The position numbers and the translations under genes are program-made. A stretch of 15,808 bases of DNA from DATKZH01 sp964475955 (lineage in GTDB: Bacteria > Planctomycetota > Planctomycetia > Pirellulales > Thermoguttaceae), in assembly GCA_964475955.1 (NCBI GenBank), contig CAYYZY010000185.1, positions 1 through 15,808 on the forward strand, read 5' to 3'. Under the pieces are notes generated by a model. The model saw nothing but the letters and a program-made list of their open reading frames with translations. It was not told the DNA's origin and made no database searches. This document shows, one piece after another, positions 7,800-15,792 of this stretch. Every line of letters begins with the position of its first letter. Within the stretch, counting starts at the first letter, position 1.

Positions 7800-8216
7800 G
7801 TGCACACTTTCGAGCCAGGAAGACGAAGACTCTGACGGAGCCGTCAGCGTCGAAGAAGTTCGTGCCGCTGGGATGGAAGCTGCTGAAGTTGAAGAAGGCG
7901 TCTTGGCTCGAATTGGGCGGATCTGCGCAACTCCGACGATCCCGCCCGGGGCTTGCGCGGCGCCGGCAATGACGCCGAGCCACGTGGAGGCCGACGTCTC
8001 CGAGTGACCCTCGCCGACGGCCAGACTCCCCCTCAGCCCGTCGGTAACGTCGGCAAACCGCATCGCTTCCTGGAAGACGAGCACGCCGTTCCCGATACCG
8101 TCGCCGTCCCCGCCGCGGACCGTTCGCATGCCGACCGTCCCGAAGACGCCGATGATGGCGATCACCACGAGCATTTCGACAGCGTGAAGCCCGGCCCGAG
8201 AACTCTGCGGTGGCAC
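7800..8216 (-). pseudogene. DUF1559 prepilin-like protein, deleted and frameshifted remnant
   Basis: Minus-strand remains of a DUF1559 gene, a family of prepilin-like exported proteins greatly expanded in planctomycetes. From the ATG at 8216 the frame gives RAGLHAVEMLVVIAIIGV, a decayed version of the GF-T-LVE-LLVVIAIIG N-methylation and transmembrane signal. It then jumps directly to the C-terminal part of the family (RFADVTDG, AVGEGHSE, STWLGVIAGAA), so the usual middle of well over 100 residues is missing. Near 7925-7928 the frame breaks at a GCGC that looks like a 2-base gain. In the shifted frame the family's C-terminal tag reads FSSFHPSGTNFFDADGSVRV (about 7831-7890). Loss of the glycine/phenylalanine processing site, the internal deletion and the frameshift all argue that it is dead. 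It ends about 350 nt from the divergent uvrA start. Confidence 0.75.
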
Positions 8217-8276
8217 GCTACTTCAGAACTCATGATTCGGGGGGCCGCAGTCGGTTCGCATAGCGCTTGGGGGAGT

Positions 8277-8421
8277 CTAAATCACCGTGCGCGATTCGGC
8301 GGCGCCTCCTGTAGGGAACGCCCTCCGCGGCGTTCCGCTTCTCCCAGGGGCCCGGAACGGCACAGAGGCCGTTCCCTACAGTCGCATCCCACGCGCCGCG
8401 GAATCGCGCACGGTCATTTAG
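8277..8421. repeat. 145-bp nested palindromic element
   Basis: Three levels of symmetry. Outer arms 8277-8305 and 8393-8421 pair over 29 positions with two mismatches. Inner arms CTGTAGGGAACG (8309-8320) and CGTTCCCTACAG (8370-8381) pair perfectly. Each inner half also folds by itself: GGAACGCC/GGCGTTCC (8315-8336) and GGAACGGC/GCCGTTCC (8354-8375), both with six-base loops. No coding capacity and no obvious target-site duplication. It resembles a MITE- or REP-type non-autonomous element. Confidence 0.75.
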
Positions 8422-8489
8422 GGACGCGGCCGACCACCGGCAACCCAATACGGCTAGAAGATGCTCACCCACACGCGGCAAAATGCTCC

Positions 8490-8519
8490 TTGTATCGGTG
8501 TACGCCTGTGCTCTATAAT
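8490..8519 (+). promoter_or_regulatory. uvrA: Promoter of uvrA
   Basis: TTGTAT (8490-8495), an 18-base spacer and a perfect TATAAT (8514-8519), giving a start near 8526 and a leader of about 40 nt before the ATG at 8568. This is the best promoter in the window. I saw no SOS-box-like sequence in it, though planctomycete LexA sites are not well known to me. Confidence 0.55.
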
Positions 8520-8567
8520 GCGCGGTTCGCCGGAAATAGGGAACCTTGCGAGGCACAGCACCCACCT

Positions 8568-11500
8568 ATGGCTGCTTCGGATATCGTCATTAAGGGGGCT
8601 CGGGAGCACAATCTCCAGGACGTGGACCTGGTGCTGCCGCGGAACCGCCTGATTTGCTTCACGGGCGTGAGCGGGTCGGGCAAGAGCTCGCTGGCGTTCG
8701 ACACGCTCTATGCCGAGGGGCAGCGGCGGTACGTCGAGAGCCTCTCCAGCTTCGCCAGGCAATTCCTGGGCCAGATGCCCAAGCCCGACGTCGACCTGAT
8801 CGCGGGCCTGAGTCCCTCGATCTCCATCTCGCAGAAGTCGGCCGGCCAGAGCCCGCGCTCGACCGTCGGCACGATCACGGAGATCTACGACTACCTTCGG
8901 GTGCTCTACGCCCGGGTTGGGAGAGGCCACTGCCCGGAGTGCGACCGGCCGATCACCGCCCAGACCCGGCAGCAGATCCTGCAGCGCGTGACGAGCTTCC
9001 CGCAAGGGACACGGCTCATGGTGCTTGCGCCGCTGGTGCGCGGGCAGAAGGGCGAGTTTCGCGACCTGTTCGAGGACCTGCTCAAGCAGGGATTCGTGCG
9101 GGCGCGGGTCGACGGCGCGGTCGTCCGGCTGACCGACGACTTGCAGCTCGACCGGCAGATGCGGCACAACATCGAGGTCGTCGTCGACCGGCTCGCCGTG
9201 GGACCGGCTTCGCGCGGGCGCATGGCCGAGGCAGTCGAGCTGGCGCTGAAGCTGGGGGAGGGGAACCTGGCCGTCGCGCCGGAAGAGGCCGGCGACGGGG
9301 CCGGCTGGCCGGGCGACCTCCACCTTTCGGCCCACTACGCATGCACTCACTGCGGGCTGAGCTTCGAGCCGCCCAGTCCCCAGATGTTCAGTTTCAACAG
9401 CCCGCAGGGGATGTGTCCGTCGTGCAACGGGCTGGGGAGCGTTTACACGTTCGACCCCGAGCGTTTGATTGCCGACCCGAGTAAGTCGTTTCAGCAGGGA
9501 TGCGTCGAGCTGGTGGGCAAGTGGCGCGACATGGGACGGTGGCGGCGCCACATCTACCGCGGCGTGGCCGAGACCCTGGAGCGGACCTTCGACCTGGAGC
9601 CGGGCACCGTGCTCGAAACGGCCTGGGAAGAGCTCGATCCGGTGCTTCGCGACAAGCTGCTCTGGGGCACGGGCGACCTGCACGTCACCTACACCTGGCG
9701 ATCGGGGCCCTCGGGCTCGAAGTGGGGGGGCACCTGGGAGGGGATCGTTCCCAAGCTCCTCTCGCAGTACCGCACCACGCGGAGCCGAATGCAGCGTCGG
9801 GCCTTGGAGAAGTACATGAACGTGGTCGGCTGCAACGCCTGCGGCGGCCAACGGCTCAACCCGCAGGCGCGGTCGGTGAAGCTCACCACGACCTCCGACC
9901 GATTCGCGGACCGTCCCGATCGGTCGCTGCCGGAGGTCTGCGGCCTGGCCGTCTCGGAGGCGGCCGAGTTCTTCGCCGAGCTGGACTTGGAGGAGACCGG
10001 CCGGCAGGTCGCGGCCGAAGCGCTCAAGGAGATCCGCGGGCGTCTGCAATTCCTCCGGAACGTGGGGCTCGACTATCTCACGCTCGACCGCACCGCCCCG
10101 ACGCTGGCCGGCGGGGAGATGCAGCGGATTCGCCTCGCCGGGCAAATCGGTTGCGGTCTGGTGGGGGTGCTCTACATCCTCGACGAGCCGTCGATCGGGC
10201 TGCACCACCGCGACAACGACCGTCTGCTGGGCACGCTGGCCAGCCTGCGCGACCAGGGCAACACGGTCGTCGTGGTGGAACACGACGAAGACACGATGCG
10301 CGCGGCCGACCACGTCGTCGATTTCGGCCCCGGCCCCGGCGTGCGAGGCGGCGGCGTGGTCGCCGCCGGGCCCGTCGACGCGGTCGTGGCCAATCCGAAA
10401 AGCCTCACCGGGCAGTACCTGGCGGGCAGCCGCCGCATCGAGGTGCCAGGGAAGCGCCGCTCACCGAACGAGCATCGACTCGTGGTGCGCGGGGCCGCCC
10501 ACAACAACCTGAAGGGGGTCGACGTCGAGATTCCCCTGGGCGTGTTCGTCTGCGTGACCGGGGTCTCCGGGTCGGGCAAGAGCTCGCTGGTGGGCGACAT
10601 CCTGGTCGAAGCGCTGCGCCGCGACCTGAACGCCGGCCTGGGCGCCCCGGGCGCGCACGAGCGGATCGAGGGCCTGGAACACCTTGACAAGATGATCGCC
10701 ATCGACCAGTCGCCGATCGGGCGCACGCCCCGCTCGAACCCGGCCACCTACGTCAAGGTGCTCGACGACGTCCGCAATCTCTATGCCCAATTGCCCGAGT
10801 CGAAGGCCCGGGGATACAAGCCGGGGCGGTTCAGCTTCAACGTGGCGGGCGGGCGTTGCGAGGCCTGCGAGGGGAACGGGGCGAACAAGCTGGAGATGGA
10901 CTTCCTGGCCGACGTGTGGGTGACGTGCCCGGTGTGCCAGGGGCACCGCTTCAACCGCGAGACGCTCCAGGTCCGCTTCAAGGGGAAGTCGATCGCCGAC
11001 GTCCTGGAGATGGACATTCAGGAAGCCCTCCAACACTTCGAGAACATCCCCAAGGTCCAGCAGAAGCTGAAGACGCTGCACGACGTGGGGCTCGACTACA
11101 TGAAGTTGGGCCAGCCCTCGCCCACCCTCTCCGGCGGCGAGGCCCAGCGCATCAAGCTTGCACGGGAGTTGGTCAAGAAGAGCACCGGGCGGACCTTCTA
11201 CGTGCTCGACGAGCCGACGACCGGCCTGCACTTCGCCGACATCCAACTGCTGCTCGACGTGCTGCACGGGTTCGTCGAAAGCGGCAACACGGTGCTCGTC
11301 GTGGAACACAACCTGGAAGTGATCAAGACGGCCGACTGGATCCTCGACCTCGGCCCCGAGGGCGGCGACGCCGGGGGCCGGATCGTCGCCGCCGGCTCCC
11401 CCGAGCAGGTCGCGCGCGTGCGCGGCTCGTACACCGGCAAGGCGCTGCGACCGGTGCTGAACGGCCAAAAAACGGGGTCGGGTCTCATTGCCGAGAAGAC

Positions 11501-14500
11501 GAAGTCGGCCAAAGGCCGTTCGAGGACCGCCCGCGCCCAGGGAGGGCGCGCGGCCAAGTCGATCAAGGTGCGAGGCGCCGGCCAGCACAACCTGAAGGGG
11601 GTCGACGTCGACGTCCCGCGCGACCGGTTCACCGTCTGCTGCGGACCGAGCGGGTCGGGCAAGACCTCGCTGGCCATGGACACGATTTACGCCGAGGGTC
11701 AGCGGCGTTACGTCGAAAGCCTCAGTGCGTACGCGCGGCAGTTCGTCGACAAGATGCAGAAGCCGAAGCTGGAGCACATCGAGGGGCTGTCGCCGGCCAT
11801 CGCCATCGAGCAGAAGCACACGGGCCACTCGCCGCGGAGCACGGTGGGCACGGTCACCGAGGTGTACGACTACCTCCGCATCCTATTGGCCCGGCTCGGC
11901 GAGCCGCACTGCCCCGACTGCGGTGCCCCCATCGGCACCCAATCGGCCGACGAGGTGATCGCCAAGATCATGGCCCGGGGCGAGGGGACGCGCCTCTATC
12001 TGATGGCCCCCCTGGAAATCGAGGTTGGCGACACGTACGAGGGGCTGTGGGAGGAGGTTCGGGCGTCGGGCTACGTGCGAGTCCGCGTGGATGGCCGCAC
12101 CCATTCGATCGACAACCCTCCCAAGATCGACCGGCGGCGACGGCATCGCGTGGAGGTGGTCGTCGATCGCGTCGTGGTACGGCCCGACGCACAGGGCCGA
12201 ATCGCCGACAGCGTGGAAAACGCCCTGAGCCTGGGCCGCGGCGTGCTCCGCACGGCGTCGCCCCAAGACGACGTGCCCGAGCCCGACTGGCCGGTTGGCG
12301 TCTACAGCCAGCACTTCGCCTGCGACGCGTGCGGCCGGAGCTTCGAGCCGCTCTCGCCGCATCATTTCTCGTTCAACAGTTCGCTCGGCTGGTGCCCGGA
12401 GTGCGAGGGATTGGGGCTCCAGCTCGGGGCCAATCCGGCGGAGCTGCTGCACGACCCCAAGCTCTCGCTGGCCGAGGGGGCCGTGGCGCTTTGGCCCGAC
12501 GTCGACGGCCAGATCTTTCCCCTCATGCTCGAAGCGCTCGCCCGGCGGACCGGCCTGCCGACCGACGTGCCCTTCGAGCAGCTCGGGGCGCGGCACCGCC
12601 GGCTGGTGATGCACGGCACGGGCGATCAGTGGTTCGACGTCCACCCCCCGGCCCCGAAACGGAAGGACGGGGCGAAGGGCCAGGCGGTGGCGGAGGAAGC
12701 GTCGCGCGGTTCGGGGCGTCCCGTCTTCCGCTTCCAGTACAAGGGCCTTTACCCGGCGCTGGAGGAGGCGAGCCGCGCGTCGCCCAGCCTGCGGGGCAGG
12801 CTGATCGACATGGTCGACGAGGTGGAATGCTCCGTATGCGCGGGGAGCCGGTTGCGGGACGACGCAGCGGCCGTCCAGCTTCGCGGCCGCACGATGGACG
12901 AACTGTGCCGGCAGCCGCTCTCCGGGCTGTTGGAGTGGTTCACCGCCTGGCAGCTCGACGCGCGGGAGCGGGAAATCGCCGGGGAGGTGGTTCGCGAGAT
13001 CCGCGACCGGCTCCAGTTCCTGGTCGACGTGGGCCTCGAGTACCTCACGCTGGCCCGACCCGCCCCTTCGCTCTCCGGCGGCGAGATGCAGCGGATTCGG
13101 CTGGCCGCGCAGGTGGGCAGCGGCCTGTGCGGCGTGCTCTACGTGCTCGATGAGCCGACCATCGGCCTCCACCCCCGCGACAACCGCCGGCTGCTCGACG
13201 CCCTCGGCAAACTGCGCGACTTGGGCAATACGCTCCTGGTGGTCGAGCACGACCGGGAGGTCGTCCAGAGTGCCGACCGGCTGCTCGACTTCGGCCCCGC
13301 GGCGGGCCGCGAAGGGGGGCGCATCGTGGCCGAGGGCACGCCCCGGCAGGTCGCCTCGCGCCGGGCGTCAGTGACCGGGCCCTACCTGGCCGGCAAGAAG
13401 GCCATCCCCGTGCCGAGCAATCGGCGGATGCCGGCGACGAGTGGCGAGTGGCAGGTGGCAGGTGGCAAGGGGCGTGCGGGCAAATGCAAACGCAAGAGCG
13501 CCGATACGGCCGAGTTGCCACTCGCCACTCGCCACTCGCCACCCGCCACTCCCCCCGGCGACGGTTGGCTCGAGGTGCGCGGGGCCCGGCACAATAACCT
13601 GAAGAACGTCGACGTGCGCTTCCCGCTCGGGGCGCTCACCGTCGTCACCGGGCCCAGCGGGAGCGGCAAGAGTTCGCTGGTGGAGGACGTGCTCTACGAC
13701 TCGCTGGCACGCACGCTCCACCGCGCCCGAACGTTTCCGGGAGCGCACGACGAGATCCGCGGGCTGGAGCGGGTCAACAAGGTGATCCGGGTCGACCAGC
13801 AGCCGCTGGGGCAAACGCCGACGTCGAATCCGGCCACGTTCACCGGCGTGTTCGACCTGATCCGCGCGCTTTTCGCGCAGCTTCCCGACGCCAAGCTCCG
13901 CGGCTACTCGGCCCGGCGGTTCAGCTTCAACGTGCCCGGCGGTCGCTGCGAAAAGTGCGAAGGCAACGGGCAGTTGAAGATCGAGATGCACTTCCTGCCC
14001 GACGTCTGGGTCGAGTGCGACGCCTGCCGGGGGCGGCGTTACGAGCCGGAAACGCTGGCCGTGCGCTGCCACGGTCAGTCGATCGCCGACGTGCTCGACA
14101 TGCCCTGTTCCCAGGCGGCCATCCTGTTTGAGAACATCCCCAAGATCCGCCGCATTCTTGAAACGCTCTGCGCCGTGGGGCTCGACTACCTCACGCTCGG
14201 CCAGCCCGCACCCACGCTCTCCGGCGGCGAGGCCCAGCGCGTCAAGCTGGCCGCCGAGCTCTCCCGGCCCGATACGGGGTGCACGCTCTACCTGCTCGAC
14301 GAACCGACCACGGGCCTGCACTTCGACGACCTGGCCAAGCTGCTCGACGTGTTGAACCGGCTGGTCGACCTGGGGAACACGGTCGTCGTCATCGAGCACA
14401 ACCTCGACGTGATCAAGACGGCCGACTGGGTCATCGACCTGGGCCCCGAGGCGGGCGACGAGGGCGGGCGCGTCGTCGTCGCCGGCACGCCGGAAGACGT

Positions 14501-15776
14501 CGTCGCGCACGCCCGACGCTGGCACGAACAGGCGAAGAGTGCCGGCCGGGAGAATGATGAATGCGGAACGATGAATGATGAATGCCGGGGCAAGCGCGGC
14601 AAGGCGCCCGCCAAGAGCTACCATTCATCCTTCACCCCTCATCCTTCATCCCTCAACCCTCAACCCACGCTGCTCCTCCGCTCCCACACCGGCGAGGTGC
14701 TCGAACCCGTCCTCTCGGCCGGGCCGTTCGTCGAGCGCCGGCCCCACGACTTCGACACGGAGGCCGAGAAGCGCGAAGGCGACGTGGACCTGGCCGACGT
14801 CGGACGCGGCGCCCGCATGCCCTGGGAGGCCGACGGCCGGCGCTGGCACACGCAGGACCGCATCGGCCGAAGGGGCGCTCCGTGCCGTTGGGACGGCCGA
14901 ATCCTGGCCGAGGTGGTCGACCGGATCGAGCAGTCCGACCTGTTCAGCGAGACCGACTGGGCCAACCAGACCGTGGTTGAGGTCCGCGCGGCCAAGAAGT
15001 CGGACGGCTGGTTCTTCCACGCCCTGACGGCCGACGAGTGGCTCCTGAAGATGAAGTTCCGCGTGGCCAAGCGGACGTTCACGCGCGAGGACCTCGTCAG
15101 CCGGCTCGATCTCAAGCCGCTCAACGACATGCCCGATCTGCCCCTCTACGGCACCGAGCCCCGGGTGAAGTGCCACAGCCTGCGCGGGCCGTGGCAGGAA
15201 ATCGAGCTGAAGGTCCACGCGTACGAGGAGATCGATCGGCCCGAGTTCTGGGAGTTCGTCGACCGGGCGATCGAGGGTTTTGGCCGCTTCGCCGACCGCG
15301 CCAGCAAACGCCCGCAGGACCTGATGCCCTGGAAGGCCCTGGGGCGCAAGTGGCACTTCCTGCGCAAGGGGTTTCTCAAGGGCGGGCCGCCGCGGTGGGA
15401 ACCCGAGGTTCTGGAACAGCTCTGTGGAATGCTGGAGCAGGCGGCCCCGGACTGCGAGTTCGGTTGGACGGGCAAGGTCATGGTGCCCGTCCACTTGAAG
15501 AAGGGGAAGGAGAAGCTCTCCTGGGCGGCGATTCTGACCAAGAAGCCCGACGCCGTGCACCTGGCGCTTTACGGCCCCAAGAACCGTTTCCCCAGGGGAC
15601 GTCTCACCGACCTGGGGCACGAGCCCGATCTCGACACCGGGCGGCCCGAGCACGACGTCATCCTGCTCAAGTTCCGCTCCGGCGACGACCTGGCCCAAGG
15701 CGATCTTGCCCAACTCCTCGAAGAGCACCGGGACAGCGTGCGAGGGGAAGGACGAAGGATGAAGGATGAAGGATGA
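8568..15776 (+). CDS. uvrA: Tandem (double-length) UvrA, excinuclease ABC subunit A, with C-terminal extension
   Basis: A 2402-residue damage-recognition ATPase of nucleotide excision repair, about 2.5 times the usual UvrA length. Two full UvrA copies are fused: copy A at about 1-965 and copy B at about 997-2045, joined by a Lys/Arg/Ala-rich linker. Each has two ABC modules. Walker A motifs start at G33, G665, G1026 and G1695 (GxSGSGK[ST]S); Walker B motifs are ILDEPS, VLDEPT, VLDEPT and LLDEPT. Each copy keeps its CxxC zinc modules, for example CTHC...CPSC and CEAC...CPVC in copy A. ABC signatures are LSGGE except the first, which is LAGGE (A514). Residues about 2053-2402 form an unrecognised extension with a repeated MPW...GR.WH module at 2084 and 2253. 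Heptamer-repeat elements interrupt 1624-1662 and 1995-2032, and a third tract supplies the stop codon. The ATG at 8568 begins the normal UvrA N-terminus (DIVIKGAREHNL); its ribosome site is weak. It would act with UvrB and UvrC, not in this window. Confidence 0.96.
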   Translation: MAASDIVIKGAREHNLQDVDLVLPRNRLICFTGVSGSGKSSLAFDTLYAEGQRRYVESLSSFARQFLGQMPKPDVDLIAGLSPSISISQKSAGQSPRSTVGTITEIYDYLRVLYARVGRGHCPECDRPITAQTRQQILQRVTSFPQGTRLMVLAPLVRGQKGEFRDLFEDLLKQGFVRARVDGAVVRLTDDLQLDRQMRHNIEVVVDRLAVGPASRGRMAEAVELALKLGEGNLAVAPEEAGDGAGWPGDLHLSAHYACTHCGLSFEPPSPQMFSFNSPQGMCPSCNGLGSVYTFDPERLIADPSKSFQQGCVELVGKWRDMGRWRRHIYRGVAETLERTFDLEPGTVLETAWEELDPVLRDKLLWGTGDLHVTYTWRSGPSGSKWGGTWEGIVPKLLSQYRTTRSRMQRRALEKYMNVVGCNACGGQRLNPQARSVKLTTTSDRFADRPDRSLPEVCGLAVSEAAEFFAELDLEETGRQVAAEALKEIRGRLQFLRNVGLDYLTLDRTAPTLAGGEMQRIRLAGQIGCGLVGVLYILDEPSIGLHHRDNDRLLGTLASLRDQGNTVVVVEHDEDTMRAADHVVDFGPGPGVRGGGVVAAGPVDAVVANPKSLTGQYLAGSRRIEVPGKRRSPNEHRLVVRGAAHNNLKGVDVEIPLGVFVCVTGVSGSGKSSLVGDILVEALRRDLNAGLGAPGAHERIEGLEHLDKMIAIDQSPIGRTPRSNPATYVKVLDDVRNLYAQLPESKARGYKPGRFSFNVAGGRCEACEGNGANKLEMDFLADVWVTCPVCQGHRFNRETLQVRFKGKSIADVLEMDIQEALQHFENIPKVQQKLKTLHDVGLDYMKLGQPSPTLSGGEAQRIKLARELVKKSTGRTFYVLDEPTTGLHFADIQLLLDVLHGFVESGNTVLVVEHNLEVIKTADWILDLGPEGGDAGGRIVAAGSPEQVARVRGSYTGKALRPVLNGQKTGSGLIAEKTKSAKGRSRTARAQGGRAAKSIKVRGAGQHNLKGVDVDVPRDRFTVCCGPSGSGKTSLAMDTIYAEGQRRYVESLSAYARQFVDKMQKPKLEHIEGLSPAIAIEQKHTGHSPRSTVGTVTEVYDYLRILLARLGEPHCPDCGAPIGTQSADEVIAKIMARGEGTRLYLMAPLEIEVGDTYEGLWEEVRASGYVRVRVDGRTHSIDNPPKIDRRRRHRVEVVVDRVVVRPDAQGRIADSVENALSLGRGVLRTASPQDDVPEPDWPVGVYSQHFACDACGRSFEPLSPHHFSFNSSLGWCPECEGLGLQLGANPAELLHDPKLSLAEGAVALWPDVDGQIFPLMLEALARRTGLPTDVPFEQLGARHRRLVMHGTGDQWFDVHPPAPKRKDGAKGQAVAEEASRGSGRPVFRFQYKGLYPALEEASRASPSLRGRLIDMVDEVECSVCAGSRLRDDAAAVQLRGRTMDELCRQPLSGLLEWFTAWQLDAREREIAGEVVREIRDRLQFLVDVGLEYLTLARPAPSLSGGEMQRIRLAAQVGSGLCGVLYVLDEPTIGLHPRDNRRLLDALGKLRDLGNTLLVVEHDREVVQSADRLLDFGPAAGREGGRIVAEGTPRQVASRRASVTGPYLAGKKAIPVPSNRRMPATSGEWQVAGGKGRAGKCKRKSADTAELPLATRHSPPATPPGDGWLEVRGARHNNLKNVDVRFPLGALTVVTGPSGSGKSSLVEDVLYDSLARTLHRARTFPGAHDEIRGLERVNKVIRVDQQPLGQTPTSNPATFTGVFDLIRALFAQLPDAKLRGYSARRFSFNVPGGRCEKCEGNGQLKIEMHFLPDVWVECDACRGRRYEPETLAVRCHGQSIADVLDMPCSQAAILFENIPKIRRILETLCAVGLDYLTLGQPAPTLSGGEAQRVKLAAELSRPDTGCTLYLLDEPTTGLHFDDLAKLLDVLNRLVDLGNTVVVIEHNLDVIKTADWVIDLGPEAGDEGGRVVVAGTPEDVVAHARRWHEQAKSAGRENDECGTMNDECRGKRGKAPAKSYHSSFTPHPSSLNPQPTLLLRSHTGEVLEPVLSAGPFVERRPHDFDTEAEKREGDVDLADVGRGARMPWEADGRRWHTQDRIGRRGAPCRWDGRILAEVVDRIEQSDLFSETDWANQTVVEVRAAKKSDGWFFHALTADEWLLKMKFRVAKRTFTREDLVSRLDLKPLNDMPDLPLYGTEPRVKCHSLRGPWQEIELKVHAYEEIDRPEFWEFVDRAIEGFGRFADRASKRPQDLMPWKALGRKWHFLRKGFLKGGPPRWEPEVLEQLCGMLEQAAPDCEFGWTGKVMVPVHLKKGKEKLSWAAILTKKPDAVHLALYGPKNRFPRGRLTDLGHEPDLDTGRPEHDVILLKFRSGDDLAQGDLAQLLEEHRDSVRGEGRRMKDEG
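13439..13551. repeat. Heptamer-armed fold-back element 1 inside uvrA
   Basis: Left arm 13439-13473 is five 7-bp units (GAGTGGC twice, AGGTGGC twice, AAGGGGC). Right arm 13517-13551 is five units of GCCACTC, one of them GCCACCC, which is the reverse complement of the first unit. The spacer is 43 nt. It is in frame with uvrA and encodes an atypical linker (GEWQVAGG at the left, ELPLATRHSPPATPP at the right) between the first and second ABC modules of copy B. Confidence 0.8.
14552..14664. repeat. Heptamer-armed fold-back element 2 inside uvrA
   Basis: Left arm 14552-14586 is five units near GAATGAT (variants GAATGCG, GAACGAT, GAATGCC). Right arm 14623-14664 is six units near CTTCATC/CCTCAAC, roughly its reverse complement. 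The spacer is 36 nt. It is in frame, encoding NDECGTMNDEC and HSSFTPHPSSLNPQP, and sits just before the conserved SHTGEVLEPVL end of UvrA copy B. Confidence 0.8.
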
Positions 15777-15792
15777 AGGATGAAGGATGAGG
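15751..15792 (+). repeat. Heptamer tract (GATGAAG)n spanning the uvrA stop codon
   Basis: Six consecutive 7-bp units: GACGAAG, four perfect GATGAAG and GATGAGG, with a degenerate unit just before. The uvrA stop TGA (15774-15776) is formed by the repeat. The unit is the reverse complement of the CTTCATC units of element 2, so this may be the left arm of a third fold-back element whose right arm lies beyond the window. Confidence 0.85.

Noticed and set aside
8230..8565. A 111-codon minus-strand frame
   Set aside because: It is a translation of the nested palindrome and the uvrA promoter region; no sign of a real gene.
7953..8567. A 205-codon in-frame upstream extension of uvrA
   Set aside because: It runs antisense through the DUF1559 remnant and across the palindromic element and the TATAAT promoter; UvrA homology begins at the ATG at 8568.
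8454..14624. Several long minus-strand frames opposite uvrA and a 765-codon plus-strand frame (10856-13153)
   Set aside because: All are shadows of the uvrA codon pattern in high-GC DNA; none shows a domain or start signal.
13439..15792. Repeat tracts as a CRISPR array
   Set aside because: The units are 7 bp with no spacers between them, lie inside a coding gene, and no cas gene is present.
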